From Prevotellaceae bacterium (GTDB taxonomy: Bacteria; Bacteroidota; Bacteroidia; Bacteroidales; Bacteroidaceae): a stretch of DNA of 15,756 nt. The notes below the pieces were generated by a model that made no database searches, was not told the DNA's origin, and was given only the letters and a program-made list of their open reading frames with translations. This document shows, in pieces, positions 1 through 7,707 of this stretch. The number at the start of each line of letters is the position of its first letter. Position 1 is the first letter of the stretch. Location: assembly GCA_031262265.1 (NCBI GenBank), contig JAISIB010000158.1, positions 1 to 15,756 on the forward strand, given 5' to 3'. The position numbers and the translations under genes were made by a program.

Positions 1-1
1 A

Positions 2-124
2 TTGTCGGAAATGCTTGATATTACCATTGACGGTGTCAAGTATCAGCTCCAAAATATGAGGAAGAACGGTATTATCAAACACAAAGGCACAAGTCGAGGG
101 GGCAAATGGATAATTTTGAAGTAA
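2..124 (+). CDS. C-terminal end of a winged-helix-containing protein (partial)
   Basis: The frame is open from the left edge to a TAA at 122-124 and encodes 40 residues beginning LSEMLDITIDGVKYQLQNMR. It reads as the recognition helix and wing of a winged helix-turn-helix: a 'stage the helix, then KNGIIKHKGTSRGGKWIIL' pattern, where the GG-K-W-I-I-L strand ends the wing. Such ends are common in Bacteroidota on AlbA_2/Schlafen-type ATP-binding proteins and Fic-family proteins, where the helix-turn-helix follows the catalytic part. Which of these it is cannot be decided because the rest is outside the window. The 171 bases between it and tyrS carry only the tyrS promoter and a weak interrupted hairpin near 150-173. 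Confidence 0.6.
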   Translation: MSEMLDITIDGVKYQLQNMRKNGIIKHKGTSRGGKWIILK

Positions 125-261
125 GACCTGTGGGTATAAGGAAAAGATTACCTGCCTTTTCAGCAAAAAGCAGATCACCACAGTGTTAATACTAAAACGC
201 TGATTCACGGCTCACTTTCGTTATTGCTTCTTTAATCTGCCGATAACTCGCTTAAAAGCCG

Positions 262-269
262 TACTTTTG
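262..269 (+). promoter_or_regulatory. tyrS promoter, -7 box
   Basis: TACTTTTG matches the Bacteroides -7 consensus TAnnTTTG exactly and lies 26 bases before the tyrS start. No clear TTTG/TTG -33 element is visible 19-22 bases upstream. Confidence 0.55.
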
Positions 270-295
270 CAGCACGAAAACAAAAAACTCGATCG

Positions 296-1594
296 ATGAA
301 TTTTGTAGAAGAACTTAAATGGAGAGGCATGATCCACGACATGATGCCCGGCGTGGAGGAGCAATTGCAGAAAGAAATGACGTCGGCATACGTGGGTATC
401 GACCCGACGGCAGATTCTTTGCACATAGGGCATTTGGTAAGCGTGATGATGTTGCGCCACTTTCAGCGCGCCGGACACCGCCCCATCGCATTGGTGGGAG
501 GAGCAACCGGAATGATTGGCGACCCGTCGATGAAATCGGCCGAGCGTAATCTGTTGGATGAACCTACGTTGCGCCACAATCAAGAGAGTATCAAGAAGCA
601 ATTGGCCAAGTTCTTGGATTTCGATTCCGATGCACCTAATGCGGCCAAGTTGGTCAACAATTACGATTGGATGCGGGACTATACGTTTTTGAACTTCATT
701 CGCGATGTCGGCAAGCATATCACCGTTAACTATATGATGGCCAAAGATTCGGTAAAAAAGCGTCTGAACGGAGAGTCGAGCGTGGGAATGTCTTTCACGG
801 AGTTCTCATACCAATTGCTGCAAGGCTACGACTTCTTGTATCTGTATCAGCACGAGAATTGCCGCTTGCACATGGGCGGGTCCGACCAGTGGGGCAATAT
901 AACGACCGGTACGGAATTGATTCGCCGCAAACTCGGTGCGGAAGCGCAGGCGTTTGCGTTGGTCTGCCCGCTGATTACGAAAGCGGACGGCGGTAAGTTC
1001 GGGAAAACGGAAAGCGGCAATGTATGGCTCGACCGTCGATATACGTCTCCCTACAAGTTCTATCAGTTCTGGCTCAACGTAAGCGATGCGGATGCGACTA
1101 AATATATTCGTATTTTCACTTCGTTAAATCGCGAAGAAATCGCAGCCTTGGAAGCAGAACAGGCAGCGGCTCCGCATTTGCGCCCGCTCCAAAAACGATT
1201 GGCGAAGGAAATTACCATAATGGTGCATTCGGAGGCCGATTATGAGGCGGCTCTCGAAGCATCCGGCATATTGTTTGGAAATGCGACGTCCGATGCGTTG
1301 AAGAAGTTGGACGAAGACACTTTCTTGGCCGTGTTCGACGGCGTTCCGCAGTTTACGGTCGGGCGCGACACACTGGCCGAAGGAGTCAAGGCCGTCGATT
1401 TGTTGGTAGAGCAGGCTTCGGTATTTCCCTCAAAAGCCGAAATGCGCAAGCTCGTACAAGGCGGCGGCGTCTCTCTGAACAAGGAAAAACTCGACACGTT
1501 CGACCGTGTCATAACGACCGACGACCTGCTCAACGGCAAATATTTGCTCGTGCAGCGCGGGAAGAAGAACTATTACTTGATCATTGCGCAATAA
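296..1594 (+). CDS. tyrS: Tyrosyl-tRNA synthetase
   Basis: Charges tRNA-Tyr with tyrosine in the cytoplasm, using ATP, and is essential. The 432-residue protein has the usual bacterial TyrRS length. The class I signature HIGH is at residues 43-46, the KMSKS-equivalent loop KFGKT at 234-238, and the tyrosine-pocket segments SYQLLQGYDF (171-180) and GGSDQWGNI (194-202) are intact. The last 65 or so residues form an S4 RNA-binding domain, recognisable by PSKAEMRKLVQGGGVSLN and the closing KYLLVQRGKKNYYL. The ATG at 296 gives the normal N-terminus (MNFVEELKWRG) and sits a short distance after a clear -7 box. It is transcribed alone: a tRNA gene with its own promoter follows after 70 bases. Confidence 0.97.
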   Translation: MNFVEELKWRGMIHDMMPGVEEQLQKEMTSAYVGIDPTADSLHIGHLVSVMMLRHFQRAGHRPIALVGGATGMIGDPSMKSAERNLLDEPTLRHNQESIKKQLAKFLDFDSDAPNAAKLVNNYDWMRDYTFLNFIRDVGKHITVNYMMAKDSVKKRLNGESSVGMSFTEFSYQLLQGYDFLYLYQHENCRLHMGGSDQWGNITTGTELIRRKLGAEAQAFALVCPLITKADGGKFGKTESGNVWLDRRYTSPYKFYQFWLNVSDADATKYIRIFTSLNREEIAALEAEQAAAPHLRPLQKRLAKEITIMVHSEADYEAALEASGILFGNATSDALKKLDEDTFLAVFDGVPQFTVGRDTLAEGVKAVDLLVEQASVFPSKAEMRKLVQGGGVSLNKEKLDTFDRVITTDDLLNGKYLLVQRGKKNYYLIIAQ

Positions 1595-1607
1595 AAAATG
1601 TAAAACT

Positions 1608-1639
1608 GTTGCTAAATTGAGCCGAGCTGTCTATCTTTG
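1608..1639 (+). promoter_or_regulatory. Promoter of the tRNA-Gln gene
   Basis: GTTG at 1608-1611 and TATCTTTG at 1632-1639 (exact TAnnTTTG) are separated by 20 bases, the spacing expected of a Bacteroides-type promoter. The tRNA begins 25 bases after the -7 box. Confidence 0.75.
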
Positions 1640-1664
1640 CACCGCTTTTGAGAAAAAGCCTTTC

Positions 1665-1735
1665 TGTCCTATGGTGTAATGGCAGCACAACAGGTTTTGG
1701 TTCTGTTTGTCTTGGTTCGAATCCAGGTAGGACAA
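1665..1735 (+). tRNA. tRNA-Gln, anticodon TTG
   Basis: The 71-base cloverleaf closes well. The acceptor arms TGTCCTA (1665-1671) and TAGGACA (1728-1734) pair over all 7 bases, with A1735 as discriminator. The anticodon stem ACAGG/TCTGT holds the loop TTTTGGT, giving anticodon TTG, which reads CAA and probably CAG. The T arm is CTTGG-TTCGAAT-CCAGG. CCA is not encoded. It stands alone between its own promoter and an intrinsic terminator. I see no integrase gene or duplicated 3' end nearby, so nothing suggests use as an attachment site. Confidence 0.96.
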
Positions 1736-1779
1736 CGAGAAGTATATAATAAACAGATGATATAAAATAGGTATTGCTG

Positions 1780-1812
1780 GAGGATATATTCGTGAGAATG
1801 TATCCTCTTTTT
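1780..1812 (+). terminator. Intrinsic terminator after tRNA-Gln
   Basis: GAGGATATATTC and GAATGTATCCTC form a 12-bp stem with one T-G pair and a GTGA loop (1780-1807), followed directly by five T (1808-1812). It lies 45 bases after the tRNA and ends that transcript before it would run antisense through rnpB. Confidence 0.8.
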
Positions 1813-1890
1813 CATAGGTTCCCGTTAATCCGGGTCAGTTCGTACATTGGTCGCATCCGTTATTTTTCACCCCACCCAAACCCTATAAAA

Positions 1891-2250
1891 AAACAGCCGG
1901 CCTATAAGCCGGGTTCTGTACCTGCCGAAGCAAGCGTTTGTCATTTATCTGCGTACGACGTCGCCGCCGCACTTTAGCGACCTACCCTCCGGCATGGAGC
2001 GAGCAGCTCTCGTAGCGCCGGTATACTTGGTCTTGCAACTCCTAAGACGCACGGCTCGAATGTCACCATCCGACCGGTAGGCTCTTACCCCACCTTCTCA
2101 CCCTTGCCTCGCCCTTGTCGGGGAAAGGCGGTTGTTTTCTTCTGCGTTTCTTCACCCTCACGGACAACTTCCCATTAAGAAGTAGGATGCTCTGCGTTGC
2201 CCGGACTTTCCTCCCGTATGTAATACGAGCGACAAACCGGCCGACTGTTT
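1891..2250 (-). ncRNA. rnpB: RNase P RNA (catalytic subunit of ribonuclease P)
   Basis: Removes the 5' leader from precursor tRNAs, together with the RnpA protein. Read on the minus strand, all the universal signatures are present: GAGGAAAGTCCGGGC (2213-2199), GGTAAGAGCCTACCGG (2089-2074), AGATAAATGACAAAC (1950-1936) and ACAGAACCCGGCTTAT (1919-1904). The ends pair as helix P1: AAACAGTCGGCC at the 5' end with GGCCGGCTGTTT at the 3' end, 12 bp with one G-T pair. That places the mature ends close to 2250 and 1891, about 360 nucleotides, usual for a type A RNase P RNA. A run of T follows the 3' end (1893-1887), so the terminal GC-rich hairpin may also serve as terminator. Short open frames across this stretch on both strands are accidental. 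Confidence 0.96.
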
Positions 2251-2254
2251 GGCA

Positions 2255-2289
2255 CAAAAATATATGTATTTCGGCACACAGCGAACAAA
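2255..2289 (-). promoter_or_regulatory. rnpB promoter
   Basis: On the minus strand the -7 box TATTTTTG (2262-2255) matches TAnnTTTG and lies just upstream of the first base of helix P1. A TTTG (2289-2286) is 23 bases upstream and a weaker TTCG (2285-2282) 19 bases upstream; either may act as the -33 element. Confidence 0.65.
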
Positions 2290-2362
2290 AAGCGCAAATT
2301 TCCCGTTATATTTACGGCAAATTAGAGAAAACTTGGAACCATAAACTTGTCTTTTTGAATAT

Positions 2363-4678
2363 ATGACCGACCTCACCGAAAAAGGAATGAGCTTGTCTCA
2401 ACAACTAACCCGCCTGTTAAAACAAGAAAGCAGCTTGTTTCAACAACTTACGGGCTTGTTTTTCGTTGTCCTAAGTGTGTTTCTCACGAGCGTAGACGCT
2501 ACTGCGCAGAACATCGTAGGATCCGAACCGACGCCCCGCAAAAAAGTGGCCGTAGTACTGAGCGGCGGCGGTGCCAAAGGCGTAGCCCACATCGGCGCCC
2601 TGAAAGTAATCGAACAAGCCGGCATCCCGATAGATTATGTGGTAGGCACCAGCATGGGAGCTATCGTCGGCGGGTTATATGCTATCGGATATACGCCCGC
2701 ACAAATGGATAGTATGGTGAAAGCACAGAATTGGGGGTTTATATTGAGCGACCAAAGTATTCGCCGCCAACAGACATTGACGGAGAAGGAACAAGCCGAG
2801 CGTTATTTGCTATCCGTCAGTCTGACCGGCAAACTGGCGGAACAAGTTTTCGACGGCTTCGTCAAAGGCGAGAACCTGCATACGCTGTTCAACGACCTGA
2901 CCGCCGGATACCACGATTCGATAGATTTTCGACAACTGCCGATCCCGTTCGCCTGCGTAGCCGTAGATTTGCGCACAGCCGAGGAGGTCGTTTTTCATAG
3001 CGGGTACTTGCAGGAAGCCATGCGCGCAAGTATGGCCATACCTGCCGTATTTACGCCCGTCCGCATGGACAGTATGGTATTGGTGGACGGCGGTCTGCTC
3101 AACAACTTTCCCGTAGACGTGGCGCGCCGTATGGGTGCGGACATCGTCATCGGCGTAGACGTACGTTCGGATGCGGACTCTCAACAGAACATCTCTTCGT
3201 TGATAGACGTGGTCTGGCGATTGACGGACATCGCCGAGAAACAAAAGTACGAGGAGAACTTGCGCGACGTAGACATATACACCCAAGTCAACGTCAAGGG
3301 ATATAGTGCCGCCAGCTTTTCGGAAGCGTCTCTCGACACGCTGACCAGACGCGGACAAGAAGCCATGCGCAGGGTATATGACGACTTGTTGCGCCTCAAA
3401 CAAAAGATCGGGATAGCACCGGACTACCAGCCGGCCCCGCACGGCCTTTATCATCTGTTGACCAAAAACGACTCCATACTGATACGGTCTATTTCGTTTT
3501 CGGGCATACACGCCGATATGTTGCGCCGCCTATATCGTCGCATCAAAATCACGGATCATCAGCACATCACGCTCACGCAACTGCACAACGCCATGGATGC
3601 GCTCTATGCCACGCAGCTTTTCTCTCACGTAGACTACCGCCTGCAAGTGTTGCCCGAAGGAGGATATCATCTGTTGTTCATAGTTACGCAGCAGCAGGCC
3701 GACAAACATTTGCGTCTCGGCATACGCTATGACAGCGAGACCAATCTGACGGGACAACTCAATATAGCCGCTCGCATCAACCGCCTGGCTTCTACCGTCG
3801 TGCTAACCGGAAAGATCGGCAAGCAATCCTATGGGCGGCTGGACTACCACGTTCACATGACGAACCTGCAACGATTTACGCTTTCGTATATGTATCAATA
3901 CAACGACGTAAACTTCTATGAGCAGGGCAGGCGCACGTACAACGCGACGTTCAACGATCATTTTGCCGAAGCACTTTACTCGATGCATCCCACGCGCAAT
4001 ATGCGTTTCGAGGCAGGACTGCGCTACGAATATTACCGTTACGGAGATTTGTTACAATCACACGGGCGCGACTTTAAGCTATTGCTCGCCGAACGATTCT
4101 TCACCTACCGTGCCAAACTACGCGTGGACAGTCGCGACAAACGTTCGTTCCCGACATACGGTACCGCCATGAACGCAGAATTCATGCTTGTCACCGACAA
4201 TTTCCACTCGTACGACGGGAATACGCCACTTGCTATCGGCATTTTAGACTGGCAGTCTGCCATTACGGTCACCAACCGGTTCACGATCTTACCTTCTTTG
4301 TACGGCCGCGTCATTTGGGGTGCGCATGTGCCCTTTCCCTTTCTGAATACCATAGGCGGAGACGTGGTCGGCCGCTATGCGACGTTGCAAGTTCCCTTTG
4401 AGGGAATCAACTTTGTAGAGCAGGTAGACAACGCACTATTCGTGGCGCGCCTGAAATTGCGGCAACGTATGGGAGCCAAACACTATGCTTTCATCACCGG
4501 CAACTATGGCGTCATGGGCGAGTCGCTCATTGATCTACCGGATAACGGTCGTTCCATGCTCGGCGGTTCTATCACCTACGGATACGACAGCGTGATTGGC
4601 CCCATCGAAGCCTCTATCAACTATTCCGACTGGACAAAGGACGTACGGTTCTACCTGAACGTCGGTTTCCGCTTCTAA
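2363..4678 (+). CDS. Patatin-like phospholipase with C-terminal BamA-type outer-membrane barrel
   Basis: Predicted outer-membrane lipid hydrolase built like the PlpD (type Vd) autotransporters. Residues 1-50 hold a long N-terminal segment and a signal peptide whose hydrophobic core is GLFFVVLSVFL, with cleavage near ATAQ-N (48-50). The patatin domain (about 60-350) shows the oxyanion-hole motif GGGAKG (68-73), the nucleophile motif GTSMG (95-99, Ser97) and the dyad DGG (242-244, Asp242), so the active site is complete. A POTRA-like linker (about 370-450) leads to a strand-rich region ending in the aromatic terminus FYLNVGFRF typical of BAM substrates. The 771-residue length fits this architecture. 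The catalytic domain is expected in the periplasm or on the surface, acting on phospholipids. The first ATG is used here; ATG 2387 (residue 9) is also possible. No convincing promoter is visible; TATATTTA (2307-2314) and TAAACTTG (2342-2349) each deviate from the -7 consensus at one position. Confidence 0.9.
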   Translation: MTDLTEKGMSLSQQLTRLLKQESSLFQQLTGLFFVVLSVFLTSVDATAQNIVGSEPTPRKKVAVVLSGGGAKGVAHIGALKVIEQAGIPIDYVVGTSMGAIVGGLYAIGYTPAQMDSMVKAQNWGFILSDQSIRRQQTLTEKEQAERYLLSVSLTGKLAEQVFDGFVKGENLHTLFNDLTAGYHDSIDFRQLPIPFACVAVDLRTAEEVVFHSGYLQEAMRASMAIPAVFTPVRMDSMVLVDGGLLNNFPVDVARRMGADIVIGVDVRSDADSQQNISSLIDVVWRLTDIAEKQKYEENLRDVDIYTQVNVKGYSAASFSEASLDTLTRRGQEAMRRVYDDLLRLKQKIGIAPDYQPAPHGLYHLLTKNDSILIRSISFSGIHADMLRRLYRRIKITDHQHITLTQLHNAMDALYATQLFSHVDYRLQVLPEGGYHLLFIVTQQQADKHLRLGIRYDSETNLTGQLNIAARINRLASTVVLTGKIGKQSYGRLDYHVHMTNLQRFTLSYMYQYNDVNFYEQGRRTYNATFNDHFAEALYSMHPTRNMRFEAGLRYEYYRYGDLLQSHGRDFKLLLAERFFTYRAKLRVDSRDKRSFPTYGTAMNAEFMLVTDNFHSYDGNTPLAIGILDWQSAITVTNRFTILPSLYGRVIWGAHVPFPFLNTIGGDVVGRYATLQVPFEGINFVEQVDNALFVARLKLRQRMGAKHYAFITGNYGVMGESLIDLPDNGRSMLGGSITYGYDSVIGPIEASINYSDWTKDVRFYLNVGFRF
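2390..2460 (+). repeat. In-frame 42-base duplication in the signal-peptide region
   Basis: Bases 2390-2418 and 2432-2460 are identical at 24 of 29 positions and are offset by 42 bases, so the duplication keeps the frame. In protein it appears as SLSQQLTRLL (10-19) followed by SLFQQLTGLF (24-33). It lengthens the region before the hydrophobic core of the signal peptide. Confidence 0.7.
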
Positions 4679-6462
4679 GAGAGCGCGGCCGCCAATGCCG
4701 TCACGAAACAAACGAACGATCCTTGCCAATTGATGGCGATTTCGTTCGAGGCATACGACCCTTCTACATCCGCATAGGCTTCGTCCGGAATATCGGAAGG
4801 ATATTCTGCGCCGTCTTGCCTGCCCGGGTTAGGACCTCCTACCAAGAATCCGGGCAACGGGTTTACTATGTCATCACTTCCCGCCAAACGATGATGCGGA
4901 TACATCGGACTTTTGAAGCCCGCACCGGTTATGTAACAGTAGCCGGTCGCATTTCGTCCTAACAAGTAGTCCATGTTGTTCAGTGCAGCGGTCAGATATT
5001 TTTTATCCGTACTCTGCCGCCACGCGTATAGGAAGGTAATTCCCTGTCCGGCGGCTCTCTCCGAATTACATCCCCAGAAGAAGTCGCGCGCAGAGCGTCC
5101 GTAAGAAGCGGCATACGCAGTTGCATCCGCCCCGTCAATAGTTTTCTCCGCATACGCCTGCAAATGTTGCGCGGCGCGCTCCGCCCATGGTTTTATCTTA
5201 GCATCTTCGCTGTCTTGATAGCGTATCAACGTCAAATAACCCAGTCCGCCGATTCCACCCCACGTAGGCAACGTGTACGCAGCAGGGAAATATTGCTCAA
5301 TAGCCTTGAGATATGTTTCGTCATGCGTCGTGATATACAACTCGACCGCCGCCCAAAAGAATTCATCCGACGCACGTCGGTCTCCGTACGTGCCCGTTGC
5401 TACGTCGGGGTCATACTTCTCATTCATCTGATTCTGCATGTAATACGCCTCGGGATGTTTCTGCGCCCACTGATAAGCTCGCTTGGCTGCGCTCAACAGT
5501 TTCTCCGACAATCCGGGATAATCCGCCGCGTAATCATCGTATATGCGCGCGGCCTGTGCCAGCGAGGCGGCAAAATCAAGCGCAGCGGTCACTGATTTTT
5601 CTACCACGTAACGCGGCTGTTTGCAGTCCGTCGGTTTTACGAAGCCCTCGAAATTGGGCGTCGTCAACTTATGATACACTCCGCCGTCGGCAGGATCTTG
5701 CATCGTGAGCATCCAATCGATATTCCAGAAAGCCTCATCCAGCAAGTCGGGCGTTTGATTGCTACTTTCGGGTATATTTACCTTCAAATTACGCACCGCT
5801 TCGGGGTAGTCTTCATATAGCGCGAGCAACATGCCTACCGTGAAACCCGAATTAACGATGTATTTGTTGTAATCTCCTGCGTCATACCATCCCTTCGGCG
5901 AGGATATGACCGCATTGACCGGGCGTCCGGGCGAAACCGCCGACGGATGAATGAGCACATGGTCATCCGGATGTCCGAGCGGGCGGGCGTATTCGCCGGC
6001 GTACTGCTCTTCTATCGGCATGGACGCCCTTTGCAAATAGAACGCTTTAAGGGTCGACTTCGATAAGTCTTGCAAGATGTTCTCGCCGACGACGAACGGA
6101 TGAGACTGACCGACGTCTGTGACTTCAATGCGATACGTGCCCGCACGATTTAGCACGTCAAACGAGAGGACGGAGGTCTTTACCGGAGAAAAGTCCGAAC
6201 CTCGCGGAGCCGACGAGATACCTTTGTATACCACTTCTCCATTGTCCGTATTACGAACAAGGAACGGGCGATTTCCCACACTATCCCCGTAAATGACAGC
6301 CGTCTTTGCCTCCATGGGATAGAATCCCACCTGATTGAAACGGATCACGTCGGTCGTTGGCATTTCCTTTGTGCCGCAACCAACAAACTCTAAGGATAAC
6401 ATCACAATTGCTACTCCCATGCCACCCAGGCAGAGAAGGTTTTTCATTCGATTAGTTTTCAT
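4675..6462 (-). CDS. Glycoside hydrolase family 9 (endoglucanase-like) lipoprotein
   Basis: Predicted to cut beta-1,4-glucan chains (cellulose or mixed-linkage glucan) by inversion. The N-terminus has positive charges, a hydrophobic stretch and a lipobox-like FVGC, so Cys29 is probably lipidated and the enzyme anchored to the envelope. Residues 36-126 form the Ig-like domain that precedes many GH9 domains (IRFNQVGFYP at the start). The catalytic barrel (about 135-595) contains the base motif DAGD (194-197) in GWYDAGDYNKYI, the substrate-binding segment GFKSPMYPHHR, and the C-terminal NEIAINW whose Glu574 is the expected acid. All key residues are present at a normal length of 595. There is no SusC/SusD pair or other carbohydrate gene nearby, so it is not part of a visible utilisation locus. 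Its stop codon (4675-4677) overlaps that of the convergent patatin gene (4676-4678). The exact substrate cannot be read from the sequence. Confidence 0.92.
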   Translation of the reverse strand: MKTNRMKNLLCLGGMGVAIVMLSLEFVGCGTKEMPTTDVIRFNQVGFYPMEAKTAVIYGDSVGNRPFLVRNTDNGEVVYKGISSAPRGSDFSPVKTSVLSFDVLNRAGTYRIEVTDVGQSHPFVVGENILQDLSKSTLKAFYLQRASMPIEEQYAGEYARPLGHPDDHVLIHPSAVSPGRPVNAVISSPKGWYDAGDYNKYIVNSGFTVGMLLALYEDYPEAVRNLKVNIPESSNQTPDLLDEAFWNIDWMLTMQDPADGGVYHKLTTPNFEGFVKPTDCKQPRYVVEKSVTAALDFAASLAQAARIYDDYAADYPGLSEKLLSAAKRAYQWAQKHPEAYYMQNQMNEKYDPDVATGTYGDRRASDEFFWAAVELYITTHDETYLKAIEQYFPAAYTLPTWGGIGGLGYLTLIRYQDSEDAKIKPWAERAAQHLQAYAEKTIDGADATAYAASYGRSARDFFWGCNSERAAGQGITFLYAWRQSTDKKYLTAALNNMDYLLGRNATGYCYITGAGFKSPMYPHHRLAGSDDIVNPLPGFLVGGPNPGRQDGAEYPSDIPDEAYADVEGSYASNEIAINWQGSFVCFVTALAAALS

Positions 6463-6493
6463 AATAAATAATGGTTAGTATCAGTAATCCGTG

Positions 6494-6501
6494 CAAATAT
6501 A
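6494..6501 (-). promoter_or_regulatory. Promoter of the GH9 gene, -7 box
   Basis: On the minus strand TATATTTG is an exact TAnnTTTG match, ending 31 bases before the start codon. A -33 element at the usual spacing is not obvious. Confidence 0.6.
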
Positions 6502-6740
6502 GGGAGAATTCGCATACGGTGTTCTCTGCAATCAAAAAAGTTTCAACCCCAAATAAGCGCGTAAGTTATGGCCATATCTTACTGTAAAAATATATTTTGC
6601 GGCTTTGATAATTTAACAATCGACTATCACAAACCAGCAAGCCAAACGAAACGCCCCAAAAGCCGTAAAAATATACCGGCGAAATCTGATACCAACAAAA
6701 AAATATTCGTGCTCGTTTAACAACTTTACAGGGATTTTGA

Positions 6741-6748
6741 TATATTTG
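6741..6748 (+). promoter_or_regulatory. Promoter of the UDG-like gene, -7 box
   Basis: TATATTTG is an exact TAnnTTTG match 24 bases before the first ATG. The nearest -33-like element is TTTA (6716-6719), 21 bases upstream. Confidence 0.6.
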
Positions 6749-6772
6749 CATCAAATTAAAAGCATTTAAGGT

Positions 6773-7528
6773 ATGAACATGAACAAACAATTACAAGATT
6801 TGTACGAAGAGCTATTGTCGAAGTATACTCTTCCTACGCAAGAACCGCCAGCAGCGTTTCCTTTTTTATTGTACATTGACGATGAAGAAGCATTTGAAGA
6901 TAAGGACGTTGTAAAAGTAATGTTCTTTGGGCAAGAATTCTCGGGTAAGGATTGGTATCACTACGACTACAGAAAATCTGTCTGTGACAATATGGAATTA
7001 TATCAAACGTTCTTCAAATCTATAACAGGAAGTAAGAATAAAAGAGGCCTGGGCAATGGAATGAATATACTGATAGAAAGAATTAGTAAAAAGTTCCCTA
7101 ATAAATCATTCCGCTTTGTGTGGAATGATATTGTTAAACTGTATAAAACAGGAGAAGACGATATAATCTCGCCACAATATTACAATACAGTTGGCAAGGA
7201 GTTTGCGAAAGATATTATAAGAGGTGAACTTGACATTATTAAGCCTGATATCATCATTTTCCTTTCAGGCCCTACGTATGACGACAAATTGCAAGATATC
7301 TTCGGTGATATCTTGTTTGAAACATTGCCAGATTACAAAAGAGAAGATAAGACGGGCGATTGGGAAAGAAGAGATGAAAAATGGGGTGATTTTCCTGAAA
7401 AAGCACTTGCAAAAGTACATTTGAGCGATTTTCCGGATGTCAGATTCGCTTTTAGAAGTTATCATCCCGCAGCGCACAAGAACCATTATCCTTATTATTT
7501 TACAATTAGAGATGAAATAAATCTATAA
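6773..7528 (+). CDS. Uncharacterised protein resembling the uracil-DNA-glycosylase superfamily
   Basis: I do not recognise this 251-residue protein by name. It has the spaced pattern of a uracil-DNA-glycosylase-like alpha/beta fold: a hydrophobic strand ending in FFGQE (51-55), in the place of motif I (GQDPYH or GEaPG); VWNDI (116-120), which could supply the pocket Asn; the strand IIIFLSGPTYD (160-170), like the central strand of UDG families; and RSYHPAAH (228-235), in the place of motif II (HPSP or SxHPS). No signal peptide or membrane segment is seen, so it should be cytoplasmic. The gene is AT-richer than topA and the patatin gene, stands alone with its own promoter and terminator-like hairpin, and may have been acquired. 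ATG 6779 (residue 3) is an equally good start. Activity on DNA is inference only; it could be an inactive or repurposed member. Confidence 0.6.
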   Translation: MNMNKQLQDLYEELLSKYTLPTQEPPAAFPFLLYIDDEEAFEDKDVVKVMFFGQEFSGKDWYHYDYRKSVCDNMELYQTFFKSITGSKNKRGLGNGMNILIERISKKFPNKSFRFVWNDIVKLYKTGEDDIISPQYYNTVGKEFAKDIIRGELDIIKPDIIIFLSGPTYDDKLQDIFGDILFETLPDYKREDKTGDWERRDEKWGDFPEKALAKVHLSDFPDVRFAFRSYHPAAHKNHYPYYFTIRDEINL

Positions 7529-7634
7529 GAGTCGTTCAGCGAAGACCCTGATTGCTCGCCATGCTTATTGTACAGATGATTGCGTGTAACGGCCGGGCGG
7601 TCATCAGTAGCCGCAAACTTAGCCCAACAACATA

Positions 7635-7677
7635 CCCGCATATTGGAATATCAAAGCCGGATATTTCAATATGCGGG
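7635..7677 (+). repeat. Long inverted repeat upstream of topA
   Basis: CCCGCATATTGGAATATC (7635-7652) and GATATTTCAATATGCGGG (7660-7677) pair over 18 bp with a single G-T, leaving the 7-base loop AAAGCCG. No T-run follows it on either strand. The loop is itself complementary to bases 7695-7701 downstream. Confidence 0.85.
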
Positions 7678-7707
7678 CATCTTATTTTCATGTCCGGCTT
7701 TGTTTTT
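7652..7707 (+). terminator. Candidate intrinsic terminator after the UDG-like gene
   Basis: CAAAGCCGGA (7652-7661) and TCCGGCTTTG (7693-7702) are perfectly complementary over 10 bp and are followed by TTTTT (7703-7707). The 31-base loop contains the right arm of the inverted repeat at 7635-7677, so the two stems cannot both form completely. It most simply terminates the transcript of the upstream gene. Confidence 0.55.

Larger units (their letters stand above)
6463..6772. other. AT-rich divergent intergenic region
   Basis: These 310 bases separate two divergent genes and carry a -7 box at each end. In between I see no gene; the open frame that crosses it on the minus strand gives a composition unlike a protein and would start inside the neighbouring gene. 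An 11-base direct repeat, GTAAAAATATA, occurs at 6584-6594 and 6665-6675; its meaning is unknown. Confidence 0.5.

Noticed and set aside
1665..1735. tRNA-Gln as an integration site for a mobile element
   Set aside because: No integrase, no repeated tRNA 3' end and no foreign-looking cargo are present between the tRNA and rnpB.
1774..1977. 67-codon open frame on the plus strand
   Set aside because: It starts in the terminator of tRNA-Gln and runs antisense into the RNase P RNA.
2063..2257. Open frames on both strands over 2063-2376
   Set aside because: They cover the structured RNase P RNA and its promoter; the RNA signatures explain this stretch completely.
2810..3511. 233-codon open frame on the minus strand inside the patatin gene
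   Set aside because: It lies wholly antisense to a gene with intact catalytic motifs, has no promoter, and its translation resembles no family; it is a by-product of the codon pattern on the other strand.
6566..6790. 74-codon open frame on the minus strand between the GH9 and UDG-like genes
   Set aside because: Its start lies inside the UDG-like gene, it crosses that gene's promoter, and its aromatic-rich translation is what AT-rich non-coding DNA gives.
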